Assembly (NCBI GenBank): GCA_004026145.2 | Contig: CP034990.1 | Span: forward strand, 17,252,176 to 17,316,175 | Reading direction: 5' to 3' | Length of the DNA: 64,000 bases | Source of the DNA: Takifugu bimaculatus | Lineage: Eukaryota > Chordata > Actinopteri > Tetraodontiformes > Tetraodontidae | In this document: in pieces, positions 23,980 through 35,300 of the stretch | Layout: the number at the start of each line of letters is the position of its first letter | Position numbering within the stretch: position 1 is the stretch's first letter | Notes under the pieces: model-generated | The model's input: the letters and a program-made list of their open reading frames with translations, nothing else | Databases searched by the model: none | What the model was told of the DNA's origin: nothing | Translations under genes and position numbers: made by a program

Positions 23980-24479
23980 CGTTCACTCAAATGGTGAAAT
24001 ACATCTAAATAATGCCATTTTAGCCCAGACTGACTGTCACTGAAATCTACTGTGTGCCGTTCTGACTCGCTTCCGTTCACTTAAAGCTAATGTTTCATAA
24101 TTAATTTCAAATTGATTTATCGATCCATAAATGCTGCTCACTCACGAAGGCACTGCACTCTCAGGAGCACCGTCAGTATTTTCAGGTACACACACGGTCA
24201 ATTATGTCCCATTTAAACCCAAACCAAGCCTAGACACTTCCGGAACTTTACTAAGGTGCATGTGTGTGTGTGTGTGTTTTGCTCAGAGAGGTTAATATCC
24301 TATATCTGGGATGATACTAAAGGCAGCTGAGACTGAACTGTCCTCAGGTCCCCTTTCAGCAACAAACAAACTCCAGAATCAATCTCAACTCATGTTCTTC
24401 TGATCTGATCTGAAGATCCGATACTTGTGGTCACTCTTGACGAGAATGACTATTGTTGAGGGTTAGAACGTCATTTGTA

Positions 24480-24760
24480 TTGTTGCTGTCTCCACTGGAA
24501 CCTACCCGGGCTCAACTCGACACGGCACGGTTTGGAGGCTTTTCCACTCAGGGTTCCAGGGCTCAGGAGGTACCTTCTAAAGTACCTACTTGGATGGGGT
24601 TCCAAGCATGCCGACGAGGCCCTGTTATGGTTATTGTCAGTCCGTCAGGCCGAGAGTTTGATTGGTCCACAAAGTTGGTAACTAGATTCAAGTTTCAAAA
24701 TTGTCTTTGTCCAACTGTTCCCAGGCTTAAAACGAAATTATGGAGGCACTCCCGGATTCA
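24480..24760. mobile_element. Probable non-autonomous DNA transposon remnant
   Basis: The segment opens with CCACTGGAACCTACCCGGGC and contains CGGCACGGTTTGG, GGAGGTACCTTCTAAAGTACC and TTGGATGGGGTTCCAAGC. I associate these words with abundant fish MITE-like elements. The internal GGTACCTTCTAAAGTACC is itself nearly palindromic. No transposase is present and the right terminal repeat is not clear, so the family is not assigned. Confidence 0.45.
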
Positions 24761-24885
24761 TATATGAAGTAACTAATAATTCAGCACAGGTAAATAACCA
24801 AAATATATAACAATGTCCATGGCCTAAGTGTTGTGCAGTGCACAAAAGTAAGTGTACTGAACAGTTTTCATTGCTCTTAGAGCTG

Positions 24886-24912
24886 GTGTGTGTGTGTGTG
24901 TGTGTGTGTGTG
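24886..24912. repeat. (GT)n microsatellite
   Basis: Thirteen GT units. Confidence 0.95.
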
Positions 24913-25227
24913 CATACGTGAATTCATGTCAGCAACATTGGTTTTGATTTTAGTTTTGCCTAAAAAGTTGTTTCTGCGTGTTGTACTTGTGTGTGTTTTC
25001 CACATTCTGGATTTTGCCTCCAACTGCAATAAAGAAGTTACTGTGTCGTGATGTCTGTCTTTTGTTTAAGAAGAAAGAAGAAAAAAACCGTCGGGAACAA
25101 ACGTTTTTCAGAGATGAAAAAGCAAGTTGTGTTTGTATGCTAACGGTGTCACGAGAGAACGCCTCGTTGTGAAGATCCCGCCCACGTTGAAAAGGGTGCA
25201 ATTTAAAACCAACGACGAGTTGAAGTT

Positions 25228-25260
25228 GAGACACAATCGGATTGTGTCTCGGAGACACAA
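25228..25260. repeat. 11-bp perfect inverted repeat with an added direct copy
   Basis: GAGACACAATC (25228-25238), one G, then GATTGTGTCTC (25240-25250) form a perfect inverted repeat. GAGACACAA follows again at 25252-25260. The function is unknown, and no gene overlaps it. Confidence 0.85.
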
Positions 25261-26463
25261 GGACACTGTTCGTTAGACTGTCCAGCTAGACCAGGAGTCA
25301 TCTACCAGCCCTTAATCCAACTGGGTTTTTTTACCTACCAGGAAGACAGAACCACATAGGCCTGGGTTGATGACCACTGAGGTGCTGCTAAAGAACAGGA
25401 TCCAACCCAACTTCTACCTCCAAAGATCTGGAGTCCTGCTCGCAGGATGAACCAGTTTTCCACTCAGTCACTAGCCTCGTTCTCCTGGAGAACCAAAGAG
25501 CCGTGGGGAAACCATTGCACAACATCCTCAATAGGCTGAAGAGGACAACATTCAAAATCACTGCTGCCACCTCCACCGCAACGATAGGAGAGCACACCTC
25601 AGGACCACACCCTGGACGGTCACCAGGAGAGAAACCATTAACTCACACCGACGACTCGGGCTCATTTTTACGGTGCTTTTCTTATGCGATGTGACTCTCA
25701 GAACTTGTGAGTATTTTGGAGCAGCAGCAACAGCCGAGCGATACTGTCTAAGCATTAACCAACTTATTTATCCACCAGGAAACAGAAGTCACTGCTGTTG
25801 TGATAGACTCCCAATTAGCAGTTAGCATCAGCTAATGGTCTCTTTACATTTGGAGAAAACCATTTAATGCCTCTCAGTGAAATAGATAACCTAAATATAC
25901 GGTTACATATAAGACGTGCGATTTTGTCGATGAAAAAGGAAAAAGGAAACCAAGAAACGGTTTGTTAAACAGCCATTTTAAACTGGGTTTCCAGCGTTTT
26001 AACTCAGTCTTCAGCATCTCTTCGTCCTTGGCTCCACTCCCTAATTTATAATCAGCTTTATGTATAAAAGCAGCACGAAGCCATGCATGAGCATCACCCT
26101 GCTGCTGACTGATACTGTGAAACACCAGCAGAAGTTCAAGTGCATTTGTAGGCAACAGGTGTGACCGGCTGCTGGGAAACGCAGGGAAAAAAAACAAACC
26201 CACACACGTGCACGTCTGTTTTACCTAATCATCCAAAAGAGGTGGAGACGTTCATCCACTCGGTCGCACAGTTTTTTCTTTTTCCTGGAAGTTGCAGTAA
26301 AAGGTAATGAGCATACACTCAGGCACCGTGTAATACCAGTAGCTTAGGGATTTAACCCAGTCTCCATGGCGATTGGTGTAATGATGACAAATCTGCGTTT
26401 TCAATAAAAAAGGAGCCATGTGTTATTTTCATTTGCTTTTAGTGAAGCATGGACACTCCACGC

Positions 26464-26471
<8 letters not shown>

Positions 26472-26494
<23 letters not shown>
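26472..26494. repeat. (AC)n microsatellite
   Basis: About eleven AC units followed by TATATATA. Confidence 0.95.
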
Positions 26495-28116
26495 TATATA
26501 TTTATATTCTAAATCTCGTGTACCTGACAGATCCGGTTTGTCAGCGTCCGCGTTTGTGGTTTGTGGGCTCAGACAGTAAGTCGACAAAGTACTTCACTTC
26601 ATTCTGCAAACAGTGAAATGTTTATTTCCAAGGCTACATGCGCTGTGCTGCCTGTCCTCCGGAGGATGAGTCATCCACAGGCTACATACGCTACATCTGA
26701 GGTGGGCTCTGGACAAGCTCCTGGAGGAGCTCGTCCCCTCCTGGATGTGGGGGGGGGGGGGGACCAGAAGCACTGCTGAGCCATCACCGCTGTACTGACT
26801 TTCTGTCACATTGCTTCACAACAGGAGACGCTATCTGGTGGAGGAAACTGTAAATCTCTCTCCTCACCCACCTCCTACGGTCAATTCTATCGATAAAGGG
26901 AGATGAGCCACCAAGCCGATCGTTTAAGTTACTTTTTTTGGGGGGGGGTGGGGGGGGTTGAAGTATGTATTTGCTAAGGACTGGGCTGGGCCTCAGCTGT
27001 CTACTGTTGGATAGAGGTCACACACGCGAACCACCTCTGACCAAGTGGATTATCAGCACAAGAAGCCCAGATTTTTTTGTTTTTGGCGATATTAAAAGCC
27101 AACTTCACTGTTGGTGCATTTCATATCTATTAAAACAAAAGAGAAAATAGAGCTGCGAAAACTCGAATCACAAAAAAGCCACCGACTGGGCCTAACGCAG
27201 CCATCGCAGAAGGAGATTCTAATTAGCAAGGAAAATGACTCACAGACCGTATCCACGATCGCTCCGCGCCGCCTTTGGAGTTAAAGTATCTCCCCAAACG
27301 TCCTCCAACTGTGCTGCCGATGTTGTATTTCATACTCATGTCTTATCCTTGATGTCGCAACATTGCATGTTCTGCACACAAATGTATGTGGTGTAAGCAA
27401 CAACCCTTCCTGGACCTGCTTTACATGCCAAATTCAGAGTGCATGCTGGGAATTTCCATAACCCCCATTTAAATATTTGCATTGAGTGTCACGGGACGGG
27501 CTGACATGAGCGGGAGCAACTCTCTGCTCATCGCTCCTGGATTTGTGGGCTGGAAAAGTCCATTTTTTCTTTCTCCTGAACGCACCATTGCTCCCAAAAT
27601 GACAAAAACCCAGGTGAAACATTGTTTTAATTAAATTTAAATTACTAATTAGATTTCGCTGCTTTCAGAAGGAGGCTCGGGCAGCAGGAGCGTGCTCTTT
27701 ATGGAGTAACGGCGAAGAAAAGTCATGGAATAACACTCTGAGGCACTGGGGAGGCTGAGTGCTGCTGCTGCTGGCCGTACATCTACGTGCACAGCGTTGG
27801 CTTTTAGCAGCCTTGTCTGTTTTCACTCATCTCTGACTCTGCAAGAGGCTCCTGAACCGCTATTAACCTCTCAGTTCGGTGCAGGAAAAAAAAAAATAGC
27901 AAAACAAACAAACAAGAGAAATCCAGTTCTACCTGTTTGAGTTCCACTGAGTGGGACCATTTATACGTGCATGTGCTCTCGTAGTAACATGATGGCCATC
28001 AATTAAAAGTGCTGCCTTGAAGGCGATGTGCCATTCAGCTCCCCGTCATCTTTAACAACATAGAAAGTAGGAGAGATTAAACAATGGGTCCGACATGATC
28101 TGAGATTCTACCTGCA

Positions 28117-28195
28117 GTTGCTAAGCAACACCCACCTCCAACCTCTCGATCTGCCCCATTGGTCAGCAAGAAAAACGCACAAGGTGCCTCATTGG
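28117..28195 (+). promoter_or_regulatory. Palindromic RFX X-box with two NF-Y boxes
   Basis: GTTGCTAAGCAAC (28117-28129) is a perfect inverted-repeat RFX X-box with a one-base centre. Two inverted CCAAT boxes (ATTGG) follow at 28158 and 28191, 33 bp apart. RFX plus NF-Y at short spacing is a known promoter arrangement. No coding exon lies nearby, and the kif18a polyadenylation region starts about 700 bp to the right. Confidence 0.5.
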
Positions 28196-28868
28196 TTAAG
28201 AGAAAGTTAATAAACTTCAGTCAAGTCCTGCCTCCCTGCGTACACACACACACACACTCACACACACACAATGAAGAAATTCTTGTGAATGAGCGCGTGT
28301 GAGGGTGTTGGTGCTTGCGCAATACAGTGCTGATATATGCATTGAGCTAAAAATAAAGATCACACCAAATGCCGTGCCACTGAAAGTTGCTAGACTGAAT
28401 TCAAAGTGACAAATCTAGTTCTCTCCAGACGTAGCAGCCAGGTCCCTACCCTCATCAGAGCGCTGCTTTTTCCCTTATTTGATTAAAACAAAAAAAGTAA
28501 TAAAAGCGTGTTTCTAACAGTTCTGCACATCTGAACAGGAGGAAAAGTGAAAAACACGGTTCAGTGCAGCACTTATCGGGCGAGATCAATATTTTCAGTG
28601 ATTATCAACATTGGTTATATTATTTATAGGCATCTTTGTGAATGCTCAAGGATGCCGAACACAGCAAAGGACAGTCAGAAAAGTTCAAGAGTAAAGAGAG
28701 AGTAGAGAGAGACTAAAAGCAGAATTAAATCTATCAAACGATTCATTAAATCCAGAAAAACAACCTGTCAGTCATTTCACTTCCAAACTCCTGATTCAGG
28801 GAGAAAAACCAGCACATTTTAGAAAGATGATTAAAGAAAAACAAGGCATCCACAAATCATCTCACAAT

Positions 28869-29228
28869 TTTATTATAAAATATTTACATCCTCATTTTAT
28901 TAATGAATAGGTGAAGTTAAAACCTGTGGTTCATATGCAATTGTCAGTGGTTAATGGCTACCAGAGGATGAAACACAGTACGTCAATATTCAGGCTTTTT
29001 TTCATTTGAGTGTACATAATCTTTCAAATCTAAAGGCAGACGGAGCAAAAATGAAAATCCGTTGCTAGAAACTCAGTTGCTATCTAATAAGTAAATAACA
29101 GGAACTATACACACTATATACAGTCAAGTAACATTGAGTGTGAGGTGAAGCGAGGGCAACAAAGAGCTATTATTAAAAGATACGGATGGAAAAAGGCTTG
29201 AAAATGAAGGTTTTTAGTCAGCGAGGCC
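28869..29228 (-). other. kif18a: kif18a 3'UTR and polyadenylation signals
   Basis: On the minus strand two AATAAA hexamers occur, at 28901-28896 and 28874-28869. They lie about 330-360 nt after the stop codon at 29229. The AT-rich sequence between is consistent with a short 3'UTR. Confidence 0.7.
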
Positions 29229-29365
29229 TCACATTCGTTTGGCCACTCGTTTTAACTGCTGGGACGTTTTATAGAAAAGTGATTTTGACTTCTGAGGCTT
29301 GAGCAGGCTGAGATTTCCTTCAGAAATGCTCCTGACGACCCGTTTGGGCTTGTTCTCCTCCAAAC
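29229..29365 (-). CDS. kif18a: kif18a last coding exon 17 (residues 857-901)
   Basis: The acceptor TCCGTCACCAG precedes 29365. The exon encodes GLEENKPKRVVRSISEGNLS through QQLKRVAKRM and stops at TGA 29231-29229. ENKP and the ISxGNL word are shared with the human C-terminus. Confidence 0.92.
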
Positions 29366-32300
29366 CTGGTGACGGAGAGTGAAAATGTGACGGCGACAGT
29401 TAAAATAAATCCGAAGAGTGTTTTGTTTTTGGTCTGAACGTGTTCTTCGGGAGCGTTTTTACCGGTGAACCGCTGCACTCTGAGAGGCCTTCGGGACTCC
29501 GAGGTGTCTCTCTTTATTCGCTTCGGGGCAGAAATCTCCTGAGTTAGTTCTTCTTGGATGCTGTTGCAGCAAATCGCAGACAGAGAAACAGAATATTACA
29601 CTCGGATTGTCCATGAAGGCACCAATCCCTGACCGGGATATCGAAAATAAAGTCAAAGGACACTAAGTGGAACAGTGGTGAGTGGAACATTACCCCCTAA
29701 ACTTGCGCTTCCCTTGTGCAGCAGACGTCATGTGCATGTAGGTCGGATTGGCTCGTCTCACGTCCTGTAAAGACGGGGCGGGTTGTCTGGAAAGTACAGT
29801 CACAGCGCTGAGTTTGGACACAACAGAGACAGACAAGGTCTGAAAAAGATGTGAAAAAGGACTTGGAAAAGGATGGCTTACCTTTTGAAGGGAACTTGGT
29901 TCCCCTCCTGGGCCCTGCCAGCGTTTGGTAACTGGCTGGGACCTGAGAGCCGGCTGGACTCACAGGGACTCCCAGTTCTTATGACAATGGTGTCATTACA
30001 GGCAGTTTGGTCAATGTCCAGAACCTCAAAGGTCATGTTGGGATCCATGTTTGGTGGGAGGACCTGAACAGCCTTGTGAGGAGGTTCTGGAGTGCACTGG
30101 AGTGGGAACATGCCCTCATCAGAGGCCTGGGCCTTGCTGGTGCTCAGGGGGCTTTGCGGTGGCAGCGACACGCACAGATTTCTCCTGATGGGCATTTTGG
30201 GAGGTGTGTCCGCTTTCACATTAGTCTGCATCCTTTGACCTTGAATGGAAGAGCAAAGCAAAACTGACATCAACAAAAACAGCAAAATAGCTCGATTTCA
30301 CCGTTAAAGTGTGTAAAAGCTGCCATTATTCAGTCAAAGATGTTTGGTCCAATCATTGGTCCAATCACCATCTTCACCTTAACAACCAATGAAGGATTTA
30401 GGCCCCTTCAAACTGAAGTAGCAGGTTTTTCTCCTTTCTCTCTTACAGTGATTATGATACAGGCACACCGTCTTGAATGGGTCCTCTGGGGGACTTTGAC
30501 TTCCAGAACCTCACTGGGTCCCAAAGTCAATGGTTCTGATTCACAACCAGTTCCCAGAGAAGATCCAGAGAAGAGCTTCTGGCACCGTATTCACACGTGC
30601 ACCTCATTTCTTTCTTTTTGAGCCCGTTCACACATGGAAATGCTGACAGGAGGCGAGGTAAGGCGTCCCGAGAGGCGGTAAAGCGGCGTGATGACTGCAT
30701 GCCGCCAAAAGCAATAAAAACAGAAGAAAGTGCGCTCTCTAAAGTGGTCATTGAGGTGGGCAAATATCTGCCCTCCTGCAGCCCCGTTCCGTTTTCAGTG
30801 CCCCATATTTCAAAAATATTTTTTCATCGCATGAATCATAAAATTCAGCGCATTAAGAGGGGCATTAGAAAAGCTGAAGGCTGAGCTGGACTGTTGAAAT
30901 GAAATGGAATGAAAAGGAGTGCGAGGCCGGAGCGCTGCAGGAAGCTTCCCTGTAATATTGCTGCTTCAACTGACGCAGAATTCCCAGGAAAATCAGTCAA
31001 AACCTGTGACAAAGGCTGTGCATGAATAGCGATGAGGTAATCAGTATAAACTTCAGTACGGTGTGGGAAGCTAGTAAAACAGGCACAAAAGCATTTATCT
31101 GATTTTACATGGAAGCAGATTAACATCTTACTTGTGTGGGAAAGAACAGCGTCATTTTTTAGGCCTTGACCTGATATGATGACACAATTTTCTTGTTAAC
31201 ATTCCTTTATGATTGAGGAGGTGAATATAAACTAAAACAAGTGTGGATAATACACAGTATTTACATTCAGGTCATCTGAATGCATGATTCCTTCCTGCCT
31301 TCTTTACATTGTGGGAATGACCTAGTTTGTAAGAATTATGCTTGCAGTCCAAATTGTGCATAAACAGGCCAGAAACGCTAATGATGAAATGAGTCTTTGC
31401 ATATCCAAGTGTCTAATTAGTGTTTATTATCTAATGTAGCCCATGTAAGAGATGTACCAAACAAGAAAAGAAAGATGGAAACAAGACTGATAAACATGGC
31501 ATAAACAATGAACGGCATGAATTAGAAACTCTATTAGCGCTGCAAACGAGGAAAGAGGTTGATGAATGGACTCAAATCTACATTAGATTGAACACATGTG
31601 GCCGATAGGATAACCAATAACTTCAAATATTGCATTAAAAAAAAAGAGTTGATGAAAACCTGAGGGGGAGAACCTGAGCAAAGACGGATGCTTTAATATT
31701 CCATAAAAAGATTTGTTGTGTTCACACTTGTTCCCCGTCTCTGAACCTTTGCAGAACCCGAGCCGGAGCCTTTCAATCATGCCCCCGTCTCTGCGCTGGA
31801 CTCCACTGTATTCGCCAGATCCATGGATCTGATGTTCATCATTCATCTCTGGTAGCAACGCTGTCATGTCTGCTGCTGCGACACCACTGCAGGCCTCTCC
31901 CTTGGACGGCCATTTACAGGAACTTTTAGGGGCCTATTATGGTCCCCGCTCAAGGGTAGTTATTAGGATTGGCCCCAAAATTCTCCTGGGGGTGGTTGAG
32001 GCGTACTTGGTGCCGATTGGCTAGACCTAGAGCAGGAAGTGATGCGGAACCCAGCAGAAGAGGAGTGTTAACCCAGCAGACAGTAAATCTCTTGTACATA
32101 GCCTCCATGTGCACCAACCTACCAACCAGAGACGCTGCAACTGCCTGTTTCTTTGTTCCTCTGGTAGTTTTAAAGCACCGAACCCGTGCTGTTCATGCAA
32201 TATTTATGATTGGTACACCGGCACAGCTCTTTCTTCCCCAGACCTGTAGGAAACTTTCTCTTAGAATATCCCACCACCTCAGCTCCTTCCAGATTTACGT

Positions 32301-35300
32301 GCTACCTCGTTGTTTTCTTTGTTAGAGTTTTTGCTTTTGCTGGCTCACGCGGGGGGGTGACATCACGCTCCAAACTGTTGCACAACAATTACGCTGCGAT
32401 TGAAACGCGGGACGTCGGCGAGGGACTCTACGCCCGCGGCGGAGACACGACCATCGAGAGGGCCAAGTGAGAGGAATGGTTCTTGTTCCTGCCCCCAGTA
32501 TTTAGCGGGAACTCCCACAGTGGAAACACGCCTAAACACTGACTGTTTTAAGAAATGTGTAATTTTATGTCACGAAGATGAAACTGAGCAGTGAAACAAA
32601 TTGTTACCCAGCGTCACGACGCTCGAACGTTCCTCATCCACATGCCGATTATTTATTTGATTTGATTATTGCTCTGGTCACTCGCCATGCTGATAATCTC
32701 TTTGATATCGATGGTGGATGCAGACTCAGCTGTTAGCAGTTACTGTGATTACTGGCCTGCTTGTAAAAAGCGGCTGGATTTGGCAGAACGGCCAAAAAAA
32801 GCAAACGAAACGGAGAGAAAAAGAATGAGAACGACAAAATGGACAAGAGTAGTGCCTGCTGTTGGCACAGCTGGTGGGGGGAGGAAAAGGGAAATCTGGT
32901 CCCGGGATCACGTCACAAGATAAGAGGCGGACTTAGGAGCGCGTTGCCCGGAAAATCACAGCATCGTTCCCTCTAATTTTTCGCACAAGCAGCGAGTGTG
33001 AGGAATGCTGGGATGTGCTGAAATCCCAAGGTAACGGTGGAGGTCACAGCATGTAAGCAAAGTTCTTCTCAAACAAGCGTGAGTCGTAGTTCTTGTTTAG
33101 TTGTTTAGGCTATACTTATTATCTTAACTGCCTCTTAGGTTTTAAGAAAGTCCAACACGGCATCGCAGACACGGGTGTGAGCCCCATCAAAAACTCCAAC
33201 AACCCCAAGGAAACCTGCTCTGCCCACAAATGCCCGTCTGTCGGCCAACAACGAGCCAGCATCCAGCGGAAAGCGAACGAATCGAGCACCAATATGAGGC
33301 CGTGGGAGTGGCCTCTGCTGTCAGAGGGTCGTGACAGACCCAGGTCACCGTCACATTTCCCCCGTAGCCAGGTATAAGTTTAATCTCTGGTATTATTGTG
33401 TTACTACCCTGGGTGGGAATTACAAGTTCATCCCTGATGAGGTCAACACCATCATTAGCCCACGATCAAAGCATCTTATTGGCTTCTTGAAAGTCCTCCT
33501 CTTAATAGTGTTACCTTAGGAGCTCTCATGAGGCCTAAGATGCTTAATGAATAACTTTCATCTTACCAAGGGAAAGAACTTTGAACAATCTTACGGTACT
33601 ATTTGAGGAATTTATCTTAGAATATCGTCACAAAGAGCAACTTTAAGTCTTAGAATTCCTTGTGAATACGGTCCAAGGTATCCGAGCATGATCCACTCCA
33701 GCTCTTTGCTCTGGTAGCAAATATCCATGAGTGCAGATGTGCCTGTGAGGTAGTATAGATGTAAATGACTATATGTAACTAAATGACCCAGTGTGATCGA
33801 CCCAAGGTCATTAGGCTGGAGTCAGTCCTGACTAACTTAATATAAATGTGCTAAGAATTGGAAAATGTGACTGGAATTAATGCATTATGGTGTATATCCT
33901 GTATGTTCTTGCACTTTAGTTGACCTCTTTTGTGTTTCACTTTTTTGTTCCAGGCACAATGAGGTTAGAACACTTTGTATTATATTATGAACATCTCCAC
34001 AGTCGAGGCATTTCCTGCAGAGGTGTCCAGAGGGTGACGGAAGGAGCTAAAAATGACGCCACAGAAGAGGCAGGGATACTAAATCACCTGTGAAGGACTG
34101 ATTTATACATTACCTTAAATATCAAAAGGCAATATTTAGCAAGTGTGAGTCACACTTCAGACAGCACGGAGCAGGGCGACAATGACAGATCGTCCTTTTC
34201 TCTAGCAGAGGAGTTGTCCCCTGCAATAAATGGCAGCAGCGTTCCTTCAATCACATATTTTTGGCTTGTAGGGGATTAATACATGCATGAGTTGCTATTT
34301 CTGGTGGAGGCTGCACTGAATTAGGGTCGCCTGGTTGCTGCTGCCTGTTTTTTATAGTGCGCCTTCTCTGGTTGGTGGAGCGGAGGAGTTTACGTCTGTT
34401 GACGTTTTTCCCTGCCCTGCTGTAGATCTGCATTTTCATGAATGGAGCTCAAGAGGGATTGGGAGACTTAGATGCTAGACAGACAAAGAAAACATTTGAG
34501 GGTAGGAGGGGAGGAAAGGCAGGGGAAAAAACATTTAAAGCAAAAGAGATAGCACAGCTCAGAGAGGAAAAGCGGATGAGAGAAAACAGCAACAGATCTA
34601 AAATGGTGGTAATGACTAGATGAATGAATGAACAGTGATCGAGTGATTAATAGATACGCGCCTGCAACACAATGTTGGAGGGCAGAAATATGTGTTAGAC
34701 TTTCTCACTGTGATGATTTGCTAAGAATCAGCCCATAAAGAGTTAATGCTCCTTAAACCCCCCCACTCTAAAGTCAGTGAATTTGATTGGATTTGCAAAC
34801 TGCTGGGTGGAGCTATGTCTAATACCACACTGCAGTGAATGCCATTAGGGTCTGAGGAGGCAGAGGCTGACAAACAGTGTCAGGATAAGATCAGAACAGC
34901 CTGTCTGAATGACAAAAGCTCCATAAAACCTCAATGTACAAAACATAAAGTGGTACCCCCTCCGGTGTGCACTACTGTGGATTCATCAGAAGGATGAATT
35001 CGGAGTGCAAATCACAATCTCTGGGGTTTATTAATAAGAAAATATTAATGTGATGTAAAAATATGCTTAATTTCATCAAGGTGCAGCTGCAAGGTGCCCA
35101 AAGGGAGATTTATTTAGATATTAGTGAGGTTTCATGTCTGTCAGCTCATTTTTTTAAATTCAGATTTGTTTTCCAGTTGTGTACTTATACCTGTCCGTTA
35201 TCTGATTGGTTGTCATTAATGTGGAAATGGTGAAAAATGTTAGCTGGAGCGTGTCGACCTTTTAGCCTTTCACCCTGCAGCTGTAGTGTTTCAAAACCCG

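Larger units (their letters stand above)
12900..28860. other. bdnf-kif18a intergenic region, no protein gene seen
   Basis: Sixteen kilobases between the farthest bdnf exon candidate and the kif18a polyadenylation signals. Open frames are short and show no recognisable families. Contents are SINE-like copies near 17.1 and 22.5 kb, a tRNA-like repeat near 20.2 kb and a DNA-transposon-like remnant near 24.5 kb. CA/GT microsatellites, an inverted repeat at 25.2 kb and an RFX/NF-Y motif group at 28.1 kb are also present. The rest is AT-moderate sequence in which I see nothing definite. Confidence 0.7.

Noticed and set aside
33110..33680. Possible mobile element in kif18a intron 13
   Set aside because: Some repeat-like wording but no terminal repeats, tail or polymerase III boxes that I could point to.
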